A DNA stretch of 43,929 bases from Micrococcaceae bacterium RIT 802. GTDB taxonomy: Bacteria > Actinomycetota > Actinomycetes > Actinomycetales > Micrococcaceae. The position numbers were made by a program, and so were the translations under genes. The first letter of the stretch is position 1; every line of letters begins with the position of its first letter. The stretch is taken from positions 1-43,929 of the forward strand of contig JAFEMX010000022.1 of the NCBI GenBank assembly GCA_016892645.1, given 5' to 3'. Below the pieces are notes generated by a model. It had not been told where the DNA came from, did not search any database, and worked only from the letters and a program-made list of their open reading frames with translations. Shown here in pieces: positions 42,867 through 43,929 of the stretch.

Positions 42867-42894
42867 TTGGCCAATATCCATATTCGTGTAGAGT
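42867..42894 (+). promoter_or_regulatory. Promoter of the second initiator tRNA
   Basis: TTGGCC (42867-42872), 16-nt A/T-rich spacer, TAGAGT (42889-42894). The tRNA begins 12 nt later. Confidence 0.6.
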
Positions 42895-42906
42895 CATATC
42901 TCGCGA

Positions 42907-42980
<74 letters not shown>

Positions 42981-42981
42981 C

Positions 42982-43031
42982 GAGAAAAGGACCTCCGATC
43001 AGGCATCTTGCCGGATCGGGGGTCCTTTCTC
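42982..43031. terminator. Bidirectional terminator between tRNA-fMet copy 2 and pspA
   Basis: GAGAAAAGGACC...CCGATC pairs with GATCGG...GGTCCTTTCTC, with one bulged A and a loop around 43001-43012. The minus strand ends CCTTTTCTC, so it can also end the pspA message. Confidence 0.75.
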
Positions 43032-43076
43032 ATGGGCGACGGGCCCGCATCCGCTATGTCGCGGACCCGTCAATGA

Positions 43077-43844
43077 TCACGACCCGCTAGGAGTGGATTC
43101 CGTCTCGCCGGAGCCCAGCGCGGCAGTGGGAGTCCCGCCGGACTTCAGGGCGGCCAAGCGAGCCTCGACCTCGGTTTGTTCCCCGAGGTCCTCGAGCGAT
43201 TCGAATTGAGCGTCCAGACTGGACGCTGACAGCTCCGCGGCCCCCTGCATGCGGGCTTCCTCGCGACGGACCTTTTGCTCGAATCGCGACACCTCGCTGG
43301 TCGGGTCCATGATGTCGATGCTCTTGAGCGCATCCTGGACCTGTGACTGGGCCTGTGTTGCCTTGGCGCGCGCCACCAGCCCGTCGCGTTTTGCGACGAG
43401 CTCCTGCCGCTTGCCCTTCATCGCGTTCAAGCCGCTCTTGAGCTTCTCGACGATCTCCTCCTGCGAGGCAATCGTCGGTTCGGCCGTCTTGGCCTCGCCT
43501 TCGGACTGCATCTGGCGCTCGATGGCGATTTTAGCCAGGTTGTCGAACTTCGTGGCGTCCGCCTCCTTGCCCGCACCACGGAACTCATCTGCCTTGCGCG
43601 AGGCCGCCAGGGCCTTATTGCCCCAATCACGGGCATTCTCCTGGTCCTCCTGATGGTCCTGCTGGAGCATGCGGAGGTTCCCGATCGTCTGTGCGACCGC
43701 TGTCTCGGCTTCGGCGATGTTGTTTGTGTAGTCACGCACCATCTGATCCAGCATCTTCTGCGGGTCCTCCGCCGAATCGATCATGGAGTTGATGTTTGCC
43801 TTGGCGAGCTGGGCGATGCGTCCAAAGATTGACTGTTTGATCAC
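43077..43844 (-). CDS. pspA: PspA/IM30 family membrane-stress protein
   Basis: A 255-residue, nearly all-helical protein that starts VIKQSIFGRIAQLAKANINSMI, the amphipathic N-terminal helix of PspA/Vipp1 proteins. It continues into a long coiled coil (about residues 25-190). EDPQKMLDQMVRDY is a conserved family motif. The tail (from about 225) is flexible and Gly/Ser/Thr-rich. PspA binds stressed inner membrane and forms ESCRT-III-like assemblies. GTG 43844 has GGAAGG upstream. The remaining 85 nt to the window end contain the untranslated start, with no other gene visible. Confidence 0.92.
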   Translation of the reverse strand: MIKQSIFGRIAQLAKANINSMIDSAEDPQKMLDQMVRDYTNNIAEAETAVAQTIGNLRMLQQDHQEDQENARDWGNKALAASRKADEFRGAGKEADATKFDNLAKIAIERQMQSEGEAKTAEPTIASQEEIVEKLKSGLNAMKGKRQELVAKRDGLVARAKATQAQSQVQDALKSIDIMDPTSEVSRFEQKVRREEARMQGAAELSASSLDAQFESLEDLGEQTEVEARLAALKSGGTPTAALGSGETESTPSGS

Positions 43845-43929
43845 GATGTCACCTTCCACTGGTTTTGCTGGTCTGGTCCTGCACCCGGCGGCCGCGCCAC
43901 CGGAATCCTGTCTGCACGGAGAGGTCAGA

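Overview
The window is a chromosomal stretch of a high-G+C actinobacterium, most likely a Micrococcales / Arthrobacter-like (Micrococcaceae) organism. The basis is very high G+C by eye, frequent GTG starts and ATGA/TGATG gene overlaps. The genes are also typically actinobacterial: a coproporphyrin-dependent heme pathway (hemQ plus a Cys-bearing hemH), AdnAB-type helicase-nucleases, UvrD2 with a tetracysteine and HRDC tail, a DUF3107 protein beside a FasR-type TetR regulator, MoeZ, and a UPF0182 membrane protein. I see no insertion sequence, prophage, integron or CRISPR array. Nearly every base lies in a plausible core gene.

Layout. (1) 1-1066: the end of thiO, then thiS and thiG (thiazole synthesis). 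(2) 1119-6356: an RNB ribonuclease, a ferritin-like MiaE-type protein, a fused pterin dehydratase-VOC protein, DUF3107, a FasR-like regulator, and the E1-rhodanese fusion MoeZ. (3) 6373-16746: the heme block. hemA diverges from hemE-hemY-hemQ-hemH-hemC-hemD-hemB-hemL, so every step from glutamyl-tRNA to heme b is covered except glutamyl-tRNA synthetase. (4) 16834-19605: metQ-metN-metI methionine importer on the minus strand, with a strong hairpin between metQ and metN. (5) 19918-32533: nucleic-acid maintenance. This comprises a DnaQ-like exonuclease, an alkyltransferase-like protein, adnA, adnB, a degenerate APH-like kinase with a long acidic tail, nudC and uvrD2. (6) 32547-40348: a ThiF-like protein, a YgjP-type metallopeptidase, a DUF2342 zinicin, a membrane-anchored PDZ-Lon protease and UPF0182. 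This is the least understood part of the window. (7) 40488-42980: two initiator tRNA genes flanking a b561-like membrane cytochrome and an acyl-CoA dehydrogenase. (8) 43077-43844: a PspA/IM30 protein.

How the parts work together. The heme genes are translationally coupled (ATGA at hemQ/hemH and hemH/hemC, TAGTG at hemC/hemD). MoeZ may serve as the sulfur-carrier-activating enzyme for ThiS, since no separate thiF is visible. AdnA and AdnB overlap by four bases and should form one heterodimer. Perfect inverted repeats punctuate the gene ends. Eight genes carry a TANNNT -10 hexamer exactly 6-7 nt before the start codon, which predicts leaderless transcripts and settles two GTG starts.

The window is mostly conserved housekeeping DNA. 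I do not see a clear new defence or mobile system. The best leads are the protease/ThiF-like/UPF0182 block, the kinase-like protein lacking key residues, the regulatory hairpins of the metQ operon, and the paired initiator tRNAs with covarying T-stem pairs.
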